This document shows positions 16,021 through 24,882 of a stretch of DNA of 64,000 nucleotides, piece after piece. The DNA lies in NCBI GenBank assembly GCA_020637985.1, contig JACKJK010000003.1, positions 186,001 through 250,000 on the forward strand. The letters run 5' to 3'. Both the position numbers and the translations under genes were made by a program. The stretch is from Rhodobiaceae bacterium (GTDB taxonomy: Bacteria > Pseudomonadota > Alphaproteobacteria > Rhizobiales > Tepidamorphaceae). How positions within the stretch are numbered: position 1 is the first letter of the stretch; every line of letters begins with the position of its first letter. The notes under the pieces were generated by a model that was not told the DNA's origin, ran no database searches, and was given only the letters and a program-made list of their open reading frames with translations.

Positions 16021-16623
16021 ATGCTGCCGGAACTGCGCAAGGTCGTGACCTACGACGAGGACATCCACCGCGAGGGCGAGCGCGCCGCCGAACCCGCATT
16101 GCGGCTGATCGGCGTGGCGGCGGTCGTGAAGAACCCGTGGCACGGCAAGGGCTTCGTCGAGGATCTGTCGCCCGACATCAAGCGCATGGCCCCGGTGCTC
16201 GGCAAGCTGCTCACCGACCGCCTCATCGCGCTGGCCGGCTCCGGCGATGCCATCGAGGCCTACGGCAAGGCGTGCATGTGCGGCACCGACTGCGAGCTCG
16301 AACACGGCTCGGCGCTGATCCACACGCTTCTGTTCGGCAACAACTACCGCGAGGCGGTGGGCGCCAAGACGTACCTCGGCTTCACCAACACCCGCGGGCC
16401 TGCCAGCACCCAGATCCAGATCCCGCTGATGGACAAGCACGACGGCGGCCGCCGCTCGCACTATCTCACCGTCCAGTTCGCGGTTCCCGATGCGCCCGGC
16501 CACGACGAGTTGATCGTGGCGCTGGGTGCCTCCACCGGCGGGCGCCCGCATCACCGCATCGGCGACCGCTATTCAGACCTCGCCATGCTGGGACGCGACA
16601 TCGAGAACCCGGCGGACGTCTGA
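16021..16623 (+). CDS. AA_synth (DUF1185) family protein
   Basis: A 200-residue protein starting MLPELRKVVTYDEDIHREGE behind GAGGAGGACGAACAT, 13 bp after the fusion gene. It matches the amino acid synthesis family (PF06684) from end to end, with conserved RLIGVAAVVKNPWHGKGFVE, YGKACMCGTDCELEHGSALI and LGASTGGRPHHRIGDR. Histidines and cysteines there could form an active site, but biochemistry of the family is poorly defined. Its place as fourth gene of a RidA-hydrolase-oxygenase-reductase operon suggests a hydrolytic or isomerising step in the same pathway. Confidence 0.85.
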   Translation: MLPELRKVVTYDEDIHREGERAAEPALRLIGVAAVVKNPWHGKGFVEDLSPDIKRMAPVLGKLLTDRLIALAGSGDAIEAYGKACMCGTDCELEHGSALIHTLLFGNNYREAVGAKTYLGFTNTRGPASTQIQIPLMDKHDGGRRSHYLTVQFAVPDAPGHDELIVALGASTGGRPHHRIGDRYSDLAMLGRDIENPADV

Positions 16624-16636
16624 AACAGCGCCTCGT

Positions 16637-17497
16637 TCAGCGCGCCGTCCTGTCGCGCTGGACGAGGATGGAGATGATCGCCAGCACGCCCGACCCCATC
16701 ATCAGGAAGAACGAGACGGCGTTCAGCACCGGCGTCGAGCCGCCCTTGGCCATGCGGTCGAACATGGTGATGGTCAGCGGCGATTCCGAGCCGACCAGGA
16801 ACAGCGTCGTGTTGAAGTTCTCGAAGGAGACGAGAAAGGCGACGATGCCCGCCGCGATCATCGCAGGCCGCAGGTAGGGCAGGGTGATCGACCGTAGCAC
16901 CCGCGCGCGGCTGGCGCCGAGATTGTAGGCGGCCTCCTCCATCGTTTCGTCGAACTTCCTCAGCCGCGCGGTGATCACCAGCGAGGTGATGGTGGCGACG
17001 AACGAGAACTGGCCCAGCACGACCAGCACGATGCCCGGCCGCAGGAAGTCGAGGTCGATGCCGTAGGAATCGTCGAGCGTGTTGGCGATCGTGCTTGCGA
17101 ACACGAGGATCGAGATGCCCAGGATGACGCCGGGAATGACCAGCGGCAGCACCATGATGATGTAGAAGAAGTTCTTCGCCGGCAGGTTCGAGCGCACGAA
17201 CAGGAACGCATTGCAGGTGCCCACGAACACCGACAGTGCCGACACCGACAAGGCGATGACGAAGGAATAGTACAGCCCCTGCAGCAGCCGGCGGTCATGG
17301 AACATGCCGAGCTTCGGCTCGCTGGTTCCAAAGAACCAGTCGAGCGTGAAGCCCTTCCACGGCAGCGAGGGAAAGACGGAATCGTTGAACGCGAAGATGC
17401 CCGCTGCGATCAGCGGCGCGACGAGAAAGATGAAGAACGCCGCCATGTAGAGCCGGTAGCCGAGCAGGAATGCCTGGTTTCCGCTTCGCCGCGCCAT
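16637..17497 (-). CDS. ABC importer permease (PotC type), second importer
   Basis: A 286-residue inner-membrane protein starting MARRSGNQAFLLGYRLYMAA, with six hydrophobic segments and the EAA loop TMEEAAYNLGASRARVLRSI. It is the last gene of a four-gene importer (binding protein, ATPase, two permeases) read leftward from 20.7 kb. It ends 13 bp from the convergent AA_synth gene. Polyamine/opine/2-aminoethylphosphonate-type family; solute not predictable. Confidence 0.9.
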   Translation of the reverse strand: MARRSGNQAFLLGYRLYMAAFFIFLVAPLIAAGIFAFNDSVFPSLPWKGFTLDWFFGTSEPKLGMFHDRRLLQGLYYSFVIALSVSALSVFVGTCNAFLFVRSNLPAKNFFYIIMVLPLVIPGVILGISILVFASTIANTLDDSYGIDLDFLRPGIVLVVLGQFSFVATITSLVITARLRKFDETMEEAAYNLGASRARVLRSITLPYLRPAMIAAGIVAFLVSFENFNTTLFLVGSESPLTITMFDRMAKGGSTPVLNAVSFFLMMGSGVLAIISILVQRDRTAR

Positions 17498-17501
17498 GCC
17501 G

Positions 17502-18371
17502 TCAGCTCCGCGCGACCGTGCTGGACAGCGACTGGCCGGACAGCTTCAGGCCGATCCACACGACGAACGAGGTGAAGAACAGCAGCAGGAAGCCGAAAGC
17601 GGCCCCCGATTCCCAGTTGTAGCGCGTGATGAACTGGTCGTAGATCGTCTGCGTGAACCAGCTCGAGTACTTGCCGCCGAGCAGCACCGGCGTCAGGTAG
17701 CTGCCCGCCGTCAGCATGAAGACGATGATCGACCCCGACACGATGCCGGGCATGGCGTAGGGGATGATGATCCGCCGCAGCACGGTCAGCCCGTTGCCGC
17801 CGAGGTTGTAGCCGGCCTCGATCATCGCGTCGTCCATGCCGTCAAGCGTCGAGGTCAGCGGCACGATCATGAACAGCATCACCGTGTAGACCAACCCGAC
17901 GACGACGGCGGCATCGTTGTAGAGCAGTTCGACGGGGGCGCTGGCGAGGCCGGTCCATTGCAGGATGCCGGAAATGACGCCCGTTTCGCGCAGCAGCAGG
18001 ATCCAGCCGAAGGCGCGGATCAGGTCGCTCACCCACAGCGGGATCAGGCAGAACATGAACATCGCGCCGCGCGTGCGCGGGCCGGCGATCTTGGCGATGT
18101 AGTAGGAGACGGGAAATCCGACGATGAGGGCGAGCACGGTCACCAGCAGCGAGATCACCGCGGTGCGCGCCATGATGTGCCAGTAGATCGGCTCCTGAAA
18201 GAAGGCGATGTAGTTGGCGAGGCCGAACTCGTACTGGCGCGGGCCGATCTTCTCGCGCAGCGACAGGATGCCCATGCCGATGTGCGGCAGCAGGATCAGC
18301 AGCACGATCCACAGCGCAAGTGGCATGAACAGCAGGATCAGCGACAGCCGCCTTGCGTCCCTGTGCTTCAT
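17502..18371 (-). CDS. ABC importer permease (PotB type), second importer
   Basis: A 289-residue permease starting MKHRDARRLSLILLFMPLAL. The start overlaps the ATPase stop as ATGA, which argues against a longer upstream start. The EAA-loop segment is MIEAGYNLGGNGLTVLRRII. It pairs with the 16637-17497 permease, whose start lies 4 bp downstream. Operon position places its expression below that of the binding protein because of the hairpin at 19522-19550. Confidence 0.9.
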   Translation of the reverse strand: MKHRDARRLSLILLFMPLALWIVLLILLPHIGMGILSLREKIGPRQYEFGLANYIAFFQEPIYWHIMARTAVISLLVTVLALIVGFPVSYYIAKIAGPRTRGAMFMFCLIPLWVSDLIRAFGWILLLRETGVISGILQWTGLASAPVELLYNDAAVVVGLVYTVMLFMIVPLTSTLDGMDDAMIEAGYNLGGNGLTVLRRIIIPYAMPGIVSGSIIVFMLTAGSYLTPVLLGGKYSSWFTQTIYDQFITRYNWESGAAFGFLLLFFTSFVVWIGLKLSGQSLSSTVARS

Positions 18372-19477
18372 GACGCTGCCCGCGCCGGGAAGCAGACGGC
18401 GTTCTTGGTTGACCACGAAAGGCTGACTTCCTCGCCGGGCTTGACGTCGTCGGTGCCCCCCGTCAGCGTCACGTCGACCTCGACCAGGTCGCCGGTGGCA
18501 AGACGCACCAGGGCGCGGCTGTTGGCGCCGTTGAAGAGCAGGTTGTCGACCTTGCCGGACAGGCCGGTGCGCTTTTGCCGGGGTGTTCGGTGGACAAGCT
18601 CGATGAACTCCGGGCGCACGAACAGCTCGACCGCGTCGCCCGTGGCCACCTTTGTTCCGTCGCCAGGCCGGGAGCGCACCACGGTGCCACCCTCGGTCTC
18701 CAGGGTGACCTCTGCGCCCCGCGTGCCGGTCACCTTGCCCGACCAGCGGTTGGAATCGCCGACGAAGCCGGCCACGAACGCGGTCTGTGGCCGGTGGTAG
18801 AGTTCCTGCGGCGTGCCGATCTGCTCGAACCGCCCGTCGTTCATCACCGCGACGCGGTCGGACATGACGAGGGCTTCCGACTGGTCGTGGGTGATGTAGA
18901 CGAAGGTGGTGTCGAACTGGTTCTGCAGCAGCTTCAGTTCGATCTTCATCGCTTCGCGCAGCTTCAGGTCGAGCGCGCCCAGCGGCTCGTCGAGCAGCAG
19001 CACGTCGGGATCGAGCACCATGCAGCGGGCAATCGCGATGCGCTGCTTCTGGCCGCCGGACAACTGATGGATTTCGCGCTCGCCGACATCCGGCAGCGCG
19101 ACGCGGTTGAGCACGTCCTGCACCTTGCGGGCGATCTCGTCGCGGTCTGTGCCGATGCAGCGCAGCCCGTAGGCGATGTTCTCGAAGACGTTCATCATCG
19201 GAAACAGCGCCAGGTGCTGGAACACCATCTTCACGTTGCGCCGGTTCGGCGGCACGTTGAGCACCGAGCGGCCCTTGATGAAGATGTCGCCGGCGCTCGG
19301 CTCTTCGAAACCGGCGATCATGCGCATCAGCGTGGTCTTGCCGCAGCCCGACGGACCCAGGATCGAGAAGAACGTGCCGCTAGGGATCTCGAACGAGATA
19401 TCCGCGACGGCCTGGACGGGGCCGAAGTTCTTGCAGACACCGCTGCACTTGAGGTCCGGGGCGGTTGGCGTCGTCAC
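18368..19477 (-). CDS. ABC importer ATP-binding subunit (PotA type), GTG start
   Basis: A 369-residue ATPase read MTTPTAPDLKCSGVCKNFGP from GTG at 19477; no in-frame ATG was found close upstream, and the Shine-Dalgarno is weak. Walker A GPSGCGKTT, signature LSGGQKQRIAIARCM, Walker B LLLDEPLGALD and H-loop YITHDQSEAL are intact, followed by a TOBE domain. It drives the second importer. A weak start after a hairpin suggests deliberately low expression compared with the binding protein. Confidence 0.92.
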   Translation of the reverse strand: MTTPTAPDLKCSGVCKNFGPVQAVADISFEIPSGTFFSILGPSGCGKTTLMRMIAGFEEPSAGDIFIKGRSVLNVPPNRRNVKMVFQHLALFPMMNVFENIAYGLRCIGTDRDEIARKVQDVLNRVALPDVGEREIHQLSGGQKQRIAIARCMVLDPDVLLLDEPLGALDLKLREAMKIELKLLQNQFDTTFVYITHDQSEALVMSDRVAVMNDGRFEQIGTPQELYHRPQTAFVAGFVGDSNRWSGKVTGTRGAEVTLETEGGTVVRSRPGDGTKVATGDAVELFVRPEFIELVHRTPRQKRTGLSGKVDNLLFNGANSRALVRLATGDLVEVDVTLTGGTDDVKPGEEVSLSWSTKNAVCFPARAAS

Positions 19478-19521
19478 GAAGGGGTCCGATGCATCAGGGT
19501 GGATTGCAGGCGAATGCAGGC

Positions 19522-19550
19522 GCGGCCGCTGGCCGAGGCCGGGCGGCCGC
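19522..19550 (-). terminator. hairpin between binding-protein and ATPase genes
   Basis: GCGGCCGC arms (19522-19529 and 19543-19550) enclose a 13-base loop that itself contains a GGCC/GGCC stem. It lies 30 bp after the binding-protein stop. It lacks a T run, so partial termination or mRNA stabilisation is more likely than complete termination. Confidence 0.5.
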
Positions 19551-19579
19551 TCCCGTCGATACGTGGCTCGCAGGGCGGA

Positions 19580-20656
19580 TCAGCCGCCGGTCGCGGCCTG
19601 GATCTTCTCGAGCGCCTTGCCTTCCATGTCCTCCACGCCGGGAGGAATGTTCGCGAAGAACTTCAGGTTGTCGATGTCGGCGTCGGTGAAGGCGGCGTTG
19701 ACGGCGGCCTTCAGCGCATCTGGCAGCAGGTCCTTGCCGCCCTTGACGGCGACGATCGCGCCGGTGCTCTCCGACATCAGCTTGGAGATCTCCGGCTGCA
19801 GCACGAAGTTGATCCACTTGTAGGCGGCATCGTCAGCCTCGCCCTTGCGCGGGATCACGAAGGTGTCGATCCAGGCGAGCGCGCCGGTTGAAGGCGGCAC
19901 GAAGACGATGTTGGGGTTCTCGCCATAGAGCTTGTAGGCGGTCGAATCCCAGGTTTCCGAAGCGACGATCTCGCCGGAAAGCATCATCGCCGAGAGGTCG
20001 TCGCCGCCCTTCCAGTAGGCCTTGATGACGTCCTTGCAGGCGATCAGCTTGTCGACGACCTTGTCGAGGATGCCCTGGTACTTGCCGAGGTCCGCATAGG
20101 CCGCGAAGGGATCGTCACCCATGGCGAACGCGGTGCCGAGCAGGATCGTGCGCTTCAGGCGCATCGATGTCTTGCCCTTGTACTTCGGGTCGCACAGGTC
20201 GCCCCAGCTCTTGAAATCGGGCGCCTTCGACTTGTCGGCCATCAGGCCCGAGGTGCCCCACTGGTGCGGAACCGCGTAGACCTCGCCGTCGATCGTGGTG
20301 TTGGCGCGCACGCCCTCTAGCAGCTTCGGCTCCATCACCGATGTGTCGATCTTGCTCAGGTCGAGCGGCTTGTAGATGTTGTATTCGAGCTGCGGCGCAT
20401 AGATGCGGTCGTGGCTCGGCTGGGCGAGGTCGAAGCCCGCGCCGCCGGTGGCGCGCAGCTTGGCGATCATTTCCTCGTTGTTCGAAAGCGTCACCTCGAC
20501 ATCGATGTCGGGGTACTTTTCCTTGAATTTCGCGATCACGTTGTCCGGGGCATAGCCGCCCCACGTCAGCAGCCTCAGGGTTTCGGCCTGGGCGCTGCCC
20601 ATTCCGAACAGCAGGCTCGCGGCCAGCAGGCCGGCAAGTGGCATCTTGTTCCGCAT
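19580..20656 (-). CDS. extracellular solute-binding protein, second importer
   Basis: A 358-residue PotD-like protein starting MRNKMPLAGLLAASLLFGMG behind AGGGAGGTGACG. A Sec signal peptide is cleaved after AQA, leaving ETLRLLTWGGYAPDNVIAKF. ABC-transporter binding-protein motifs include YAVPHQWGTSGLMADKS and AVWKSGDD-like YWKGGDDLSAMM. It is the first gene of the second importer, with a 288-bp divergent upstream region. The ligand is probably a cationic or zwitterionic small molecule. Confidence 0.92.
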   Translation of the reverse strand: MRNKMPLAGLLAASLLFGMGSAQAETLRLLTWGGYAPDNVIAKFKEKYPDIDVEVTLSNNEEMIAKLRATGGAGFDLAQPSHDRIYAPQLEYNIYKPLDLSKIDTSVMEPKLLEGVRANTTIDGEVYAVPHQWGTSGLMADKSKAPDFKSWGDLCDPKYKGKTSMRLKRTILLGTAFAMGDDPFAAYADLGKYQGILDKVVDKLIACKDVIKAYWKGGDDLSAMMLSGEIVASETWDSTAYKLYGENPNIVFVPPSTGALAWIDTFVIPRKGEADDAAYKWINFVLQPEISKLMSESTGAIVAVKGGKDLLPDALKAAVNAAFTDADIDNLKFFANIPPGVEDMEGKALEKIQAATGG

Positions 20657-20944
20657 CGTCACCTCCCTCTGGTTATGCGGTATCCGTGTATCCAGCACGC
20701 AGAACGACGATGGACGCATTTTGGCGGCACGATATATCCGTTACGGAAATTCTACTAGGCCATTTGCCTGACGGCTCTGTGACAATGGAGGCGGGGAGGC
20801 GGCGTTGCAGGCGGTGCTCTCGGACGTGATGCAGCATTCGTTGGGGCCTGACGTCCGGCGATGCCTCCGTTGATCGTCCGGCGCAAACCGTCCAACGTGC
20901 GCCGGCTGCCATCATGCAGCGGTATTCCATGAACGGGGACTGCC
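20657..20944. promoter_or_regulatory. 288-bp divergent intergenic region
   Basis: It lies between the second importer (minus) and a glycosyltransferase (plus). A short palindrome TCCGTTACGGA (20737-20747) sits about 85 bp upstream of the binding-protein start, next to AT-rich GATATA, and may be part of its promoter. No small gene or RNA was recognised. Confidence 0.3.
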
Positions 20945-22129
20945 TTGCGCATCTTGCTCGCCAACGCGATTCTGCAGCAACGCACCGGCACGGAAGTCGT
21001 CACCATCGAGCTCGCGCAGGCTCTCGCCGCGCGTGGCCACGAGGTCGTCGTGTACACGCCCCTCATGGGTGACTCCGCCGAGGCGCTGCGGGCGCGCAAT
21101 GTCCGCGTCACCGACAGCCTGCACGACCTCGACTTCGAGGCCGAGGTGATCCATGGCAACCACGCGGTGGAACTCGTGCACGCAATGATCCGCTACCCGC
21201 ACGCGCCGGGGCTTTTCGTCTGCCACGATCCGGGAATCTGGTTCAGCGAGCCTCCCGACCTTGCGCGCATTCGCGCCTATGTCGGCGTCTGCGGCCTGAC
21301 AGTGCGGCGGATCGAGCAGGCGGTGCCGAGGATGGCGGGCCGGGTGCAGTTCGTGCCGAACGCGGTTGACCTGGATCGCTTTGTGCCGAGACCTCCGTTG
21401 CCGCCAAGCCCCCTTCGAGCCCTGGCCCTGACCAAGCATTCCGGTCATCTCGACACGCTGCGCGCGGCCTGCGCGCGGGCCGGTGTGGCGCTTGACGTAC
21501 TGGGTCCCGGCGCGGGGCAGGTCGTCGATGATCTTCCAGCGCGCCTGCGTGACTGCGATCTCGTGTTCGCGACAGCGCGCATGGCGATCGAGGCGATGGC
21601 GGTGGGCTGCGCCACCATCGTGGTTGATGGCCGCGGGCTGGCGGGCCTTGCGACATCGCGCGTCGCCGGGGAATGGCGGGCCATGAATTTCGGCATGCAG
21701 GCGTTGACCCGGCCCGTGACCGAGGATGCGGTGCTCGCCGAGATCGCCCGGTATGACGCAGGCGACGCAGCCGCTGTCTCCGCCAGCGTGCGCGCCGCCC
21801 AGCCGCTTTCACGGGCCGTGGAGCAGTACGAACGCCTCTATCGCGGCATCATCGACGGGCATGCACCGGTGCCGGCGGACATCCAGGGCCGGGAAATGAG
21901 CAGGCTGATGCAGCAGTGGTTTCCGGCGATCAACGGCGTTGTGCGGGCCTGCGCGCCGGTCGCCGCTGCTCCGGTCGATGTTTCCCCGGTCGCCGCTGCT
22001 CCGGTCGATGCTTCCCCGGTGGCCGCGCCGCCGGTCGCCGCTACGCCGCCGCCGGAAGTGATGCGGGCAGGGTTCTGGAACCGGCTTGGCCGGAGCATCG
22101 ACAAGCGCTTCGGGCCGAAGCGGCGATAG
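20945..22129 (+). CDS. glycosyltransferase, GT-B fold, with Pro/Ala repeat tail; TTG start
   Basis: A 394-residue protein read MRILLANAILQQRTGTEVVT from TTG at 20945; nearby ATG codons are out of frame. The N-terminal GTEVVTIELAQALAARGHEV segment and the VQFVPNAVDLDRF region resemble family-4-type glycosyltransferases, although the C-terminal donor motif is weak (ARMAIEAMAVGCATIVVDG). Residues about 336-370 contain imperfect PVAAAPVD repeats encoded by a 30-bp tandem repeat, likely a flexible linker before a basic C-terminus. It is convergent with an acyltransferase gene 11 bp away. Acceptor and sugar unknown. Confidence 0.75.
   Translation: MRILLANAILQQRTGTEVVTIELAQALAARGHEVVVYTPLMGDSAEALRARNVRVTDSLHDLDFEAEVIHGNHAVELVHAMIRYPHAPGLFVCHDPGIWFSEPPDLARIRAYVGVCGLTVRRIEQAVPRMAGRVQFVPNAVDLDRFVPRPPLPPSPLRALALTKHSGHLDTLRAACARAGVALDVLGPGAGQVVDDLPARLRDCDLVFATARMAIEAMAVGCATIVVDGRGLAGLATSRVAGEWRAMNFGMQALTRPVTEDAVLAEIARYDAGDAAAVSASVRAAQPLSRAVEQYERLYRGIIDGHAPVPADIQGREMSRLMQQWFPAINGVVRACAPVAAAPVDVSPVAAAPVDASPVAAPPVAATPPPEVMRAGFWNRLGRSIDKRFGPKRR
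21956..22015 (+). repeat. two tandem 30-bp repeats within glycosyltransferase gene
   Basis: Copies at 21956-21985 and 21986-22015 differ at one base and encode PVAAAPVDVS and PVAAAPVDAS; a third degenerate partial copy follows. In-frame length variation here would change only the linker. Confidence 0.8.
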
Positions 22130-22140
22130 ACCGCATCGGC

Positions 22141-22620
22141 TCAGATGATCTCTCCGGGATCGACCATGCGCACGACCCTGGCCGGGTTTCCCGCCACGAC
22201 CGCACGGTCGGGGACATCGGCCGTGACCACCGAACCTGCTGCGACGAACGCGTTCTCGCCGATCGTGACACCTGGCAGGAGCATGCTGCTTCCCCCGATG
22301 CGCGCTGCCCGCAGGATGCGCGGTGCGTGGCGCTGGAACGTCATGCCCGGCCGCCGGTGGGAGATCGACCTGTCGTTCATCGTGACGACGCGCGGGCCGC
22401 AGAATACCTCGTCCTCGATGCGGCAGCCGCGCGTGATGTAGCAGCCGCTTTGCAGGGACACGAAATCGCCGATCTCGACATCGCCCTCGATATCGACGTA
22501 GGAGCCGATCATGCAGTTCGCGCCGATTACGGTGCGATCGCGGATCAGCACGAAATTGCCGATCCGGGTTGCCTCGCCGATCCGCGCGTCCGGCGCGATT
22601 ACGCAATGCTGCTGCAACAT
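22141..22620 (-). CDS. LpxA-like hexapeptide-repeat acyltransferase
   Basis: A 159-residue left-handed beta-helix protein from ATG at 22620 (MLQQHCVIAPDARIGEATRI); a TTG seven codons upstream is possible. Hexapeptide turns such as IGNFVLIRDRTVIGANCMIG and IGENAFVAAGSVVTADV run through it, ending in the typical AGNPARVVR. Members acetylate sugars or UDP-sugars (WbpD/PglD-like). It may act with the convergent glycosyltransferase in glycan modification. Active-site details are not resolvable by eye. Confidence 0.85.
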   Translation of the reverse strand: MLQQHCVIAPDARIGEATRIGNFVLIRDRTVIGANCMIGSYVDIEGDVEIGDFVSLQSGCYITRGCRIEDEVFCGPRVVTMNDRSISHRRPGMTFQRHAPRILRAARIGGSSMLLPGVTIGENAFVAAGSVVTADVPDRAVVAGNPARVVRMVDPGEII

Positions 22621-22818
22621 GTCCGGAATGTCTGTCTGCAAGGGCCTGCGGTCCGTCCTGATTGAGTGTGGAGCCTAGGTAGTGCACGTTTGGCTCTGGC
22701 GCTACCGTAGCGGAACGCCTTGCATCGCACCGTGGCAGCGGGTGAGGGAAGGCGCCTGCAAGCATCCGTTCCACACCGCAAGGGCCGGCAGATGCATGCC
22801 TGTTCCGCGCAGAACCCG

Positions 22819-24786
22819 CTACAGGCTGAGGCCCGCGAGGTAGCCTTCGTACACGGCCTCCTCGGCGCTGCGCGGCGACAGGCAGTCTCCGGCGAGGCGG
22901 ATTTCGACGTCGAGACCGGACAACTCGGTCTCCAGTGCGGTGTCGGGGGCGGGCGGAGCGGCGAGAACTACCGTGTCGATGCCTTCGCGCAGGATCGGGG
23001 CGCCCGTGACGATGTGGGTCAGATAGGCGGTGTCGCCATCGGCCCCGAACAGGCGCGCGTAGGGCACGACCTCGATGCCCAGCCCGTGCAGCACGCCGAT
23101 GAGGTGATTGTGCAGGTAGATCGGCAGGTTCTGCCCCGCGTGGGTGCCGTTGACCGCCAGGCAGACGCCGTGGCCTCGGCGGGCGAGGTGCCCGGCAAGG
23201 CCTATCCCGGTCCAGTCGCAGCGCCAGTCGGCGACGAGAACCCGTCCGCCGGGCCGCGCCTTGCCGGTCAGCACATCGGCGCCGTCGACGACATGGGCCT
23301 GCGCGTCGAGTTCGAGATCGGGGCGCGCGGGCAGGGCGCCGGTGGCAAGCACCACGGCGTCGGGGGCCAGCGCCTCGACCATCGCCCGGTCGACACGTTG
23401 CCCCAGGCGCACAGCGACACCGCTCGCCGACAGCTCGCGCTCCAGGTTGGTGACGAGGCCGCCGAACTCCGCCCGGTCGGGCAGCAGCTGCGCCAGAAGC
23501 GCCTGTCCGCCGAGGCGCGCGGCCGCCTCGCATAGCGTCACCTCATGCCCGCGCTCGGCCGCGGTCGCCGCGGCCTTCATCCCCGCTGGCCCGCCGCCGA
23601 CGACGAGCACGCGGCGGCGTATGGCGGCCTGCGGTGGGCGTTCGGGGAACCGGCGCTCGCGCCCTGTGCGCGGGTGCTGGATGCAGGAGATCGAGGCGCC
23701 GGCGTGGAAATGCCCGATGCAGGCCTGGTTGCAGCCTATGCAGGCGCGGATGTCGTCCAGGCGTCCGCTACGCGCCTTTTCGGCCATGTCCGGGTCGGCG
23801 ATCATCGCGCGAGTCATCCCGCAAAGGTCGGCGAGGCCGGCGGTGAGCACCTGCTCGGCGATCTGCGGCTGGTTGATGCGGCCGGTGACGAGGACGGGCG
23901 CGCCGACGCGCTCGCGCAGCGCTCCCGCCTGCGGTGCGACATAGGCCGTCGGCACCTCCATCGGCGGCACGACATGGACCGAGCCGCCAAGCCCCGCCAT
24001 CGACCCGACGGTGACATTGACGTAGTCGATGGCGCCGGCGTCCTTCAGCGCGGCGCAGGCCGCCGCCGCCTCGTCCCGCGTCAGTCCGCCCGGCTCGATC
24101 TCGTCGACGGAAATGCGGATCCCGAGCACGATGCTGGATCCGCCCAGCCGGCGCGCGGCCGCCAGGCTTTCGGCGAGGAAACGCAGCCGGTTCTCCGCGC
24201 TGCCACCGAAGCGGTCGGTCCTCAGGTTGACGCGCGGGTTGAGGAATTGCGCGAACAAAAGCCCATGACTGGCCAGGAGTTCGACGCCGTCGAAGCCTGC
24301 CTCCGCGTAGCGGCGCGCGGCATTGCCCGCCGCGGCGATCAGCTCTTCCACCATCTCGCCCGGCATGGCCCGTGGCATGGTGTGGAAGCGGTTTTCCGCC
24401 ACCGCGGAGGGCGCGAAGGCGACGCCGCGCATGCCGTCGTGCATGCGCCGCGAGACCCGGCCGGCATGCGAAAGCTGGCCGAAAACGCGCGCCCCGTGCT
24501 CGTGCACGGCCGCCGCGAGCCGCGCATAGGCTGGGATCGCGGCATCCGATGCGATGTGCAGATCGGGATAGGAACTGAACGCGCTTTCGTGGAAGCGAGC
24601 GGACTCCGTGATGATCAGCCCGGCGCCGCCGCGCGCCCGCGCGGCGTGATAGGCGATCATGTCGTCCGAGGGCTGGTTGCCGGACGAAAGCCAGGTCTGG
24701 TGCCCCGTCGACACGATCCGGTTTCTGAGCTCGATCCCCCGCAGCGCGAGCGGCGAGAACAGCATCGGGAAGGATTGCCCGGACAT
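22819..24786 (-). CDS. NADH:flavin oxidoreductase of the 2,4-dienoyl-CoA reductase/trimethylamine dehydrogenase type
   Basis: A 655-residue three-domain enzyme: FMN TIM barrel (residues 1-370, MLFSPLALRGIELRNRIVST, HAGRVSRR, GFDGVELLASHGLL), iron-sulfur cysteines (CIGCNQACIG then ISCIQHPRTGRE), and FAD/NAD domains (RRVLVVGGGPAGMKAAATAA). The family includes dienoyl-CoA reductase, trimethylamine dehydrogenase and betaine demethylases. ATG at 24786 was chosen over an upstream TTG because it better matches the normal N-terminus. With an enolase-superfamily neighbour and amine importers, N-demethylation of a betaine or reduction of a conjugated intermediate are both plausible. Confidence 0.88.
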   Translation of the reverse strand: MSGQSFPMLFSPLALRGIELRNRIVSTGHQTWLSSGNQPSDDMIAYHAARARGGAGLIITESARFHESAFSSYPDLHIASDAAIPAYARLAAAVHEHGARVFGQLSHAGRVSRRMHDGMRGVAFAPSAVAENRFHTMPRAMPGEMVEELIAAAGNAARRYAEAGFDGVELLASHGLLFAQFLNPRVNLRTDRFGGSAENRLRFLAESLAAARRLGGSSIVLGIRISVDEIEPGGLTRDEAAAACAALKDAGAIDYVNVTVGSMAGLGGSVHVVPPMEVPTAYVAPQAGALRERVGAPVLVTGRINQPQIAEQVLTAGLADLCGMTRAMIADPDMAEKARSGRLDDIRACIGCNQACIGHFHAGASISCIQHPRTGRERRFPERPPQAAIRRRVLVVGGGPAGMKAAATAAERGHEVTLCEAAARLGGQALLAQLLPDRAEFGGLVTNLERELSASGVAVRLGQRVDRAMVEALAPDAVVLATGALPARPDLELDAQAHVVDGADVLTGKARPGGRVLVADWRCDWTGIGLAGHLARRGHGVCLAVNGTHAGQNLPIYLHNHLIGVLHGLGIEVVPYARLFGADGDTAYLTHIVTGAPILREGIDTVVLAAPPAPDTALETELSGLDVEIRLAGDCLSPRSAEEAVYEGYLAGLSL

Positions 24787-24882
24787 GGTCGCTAAACCGA
24801 AAGCATGCCGGGCCGTCGTCGGCAAACAGCAGTTCGGGCTATCGGCAAGACAGCGGCAACGGCGCGGCCCTGAATGCTCATG

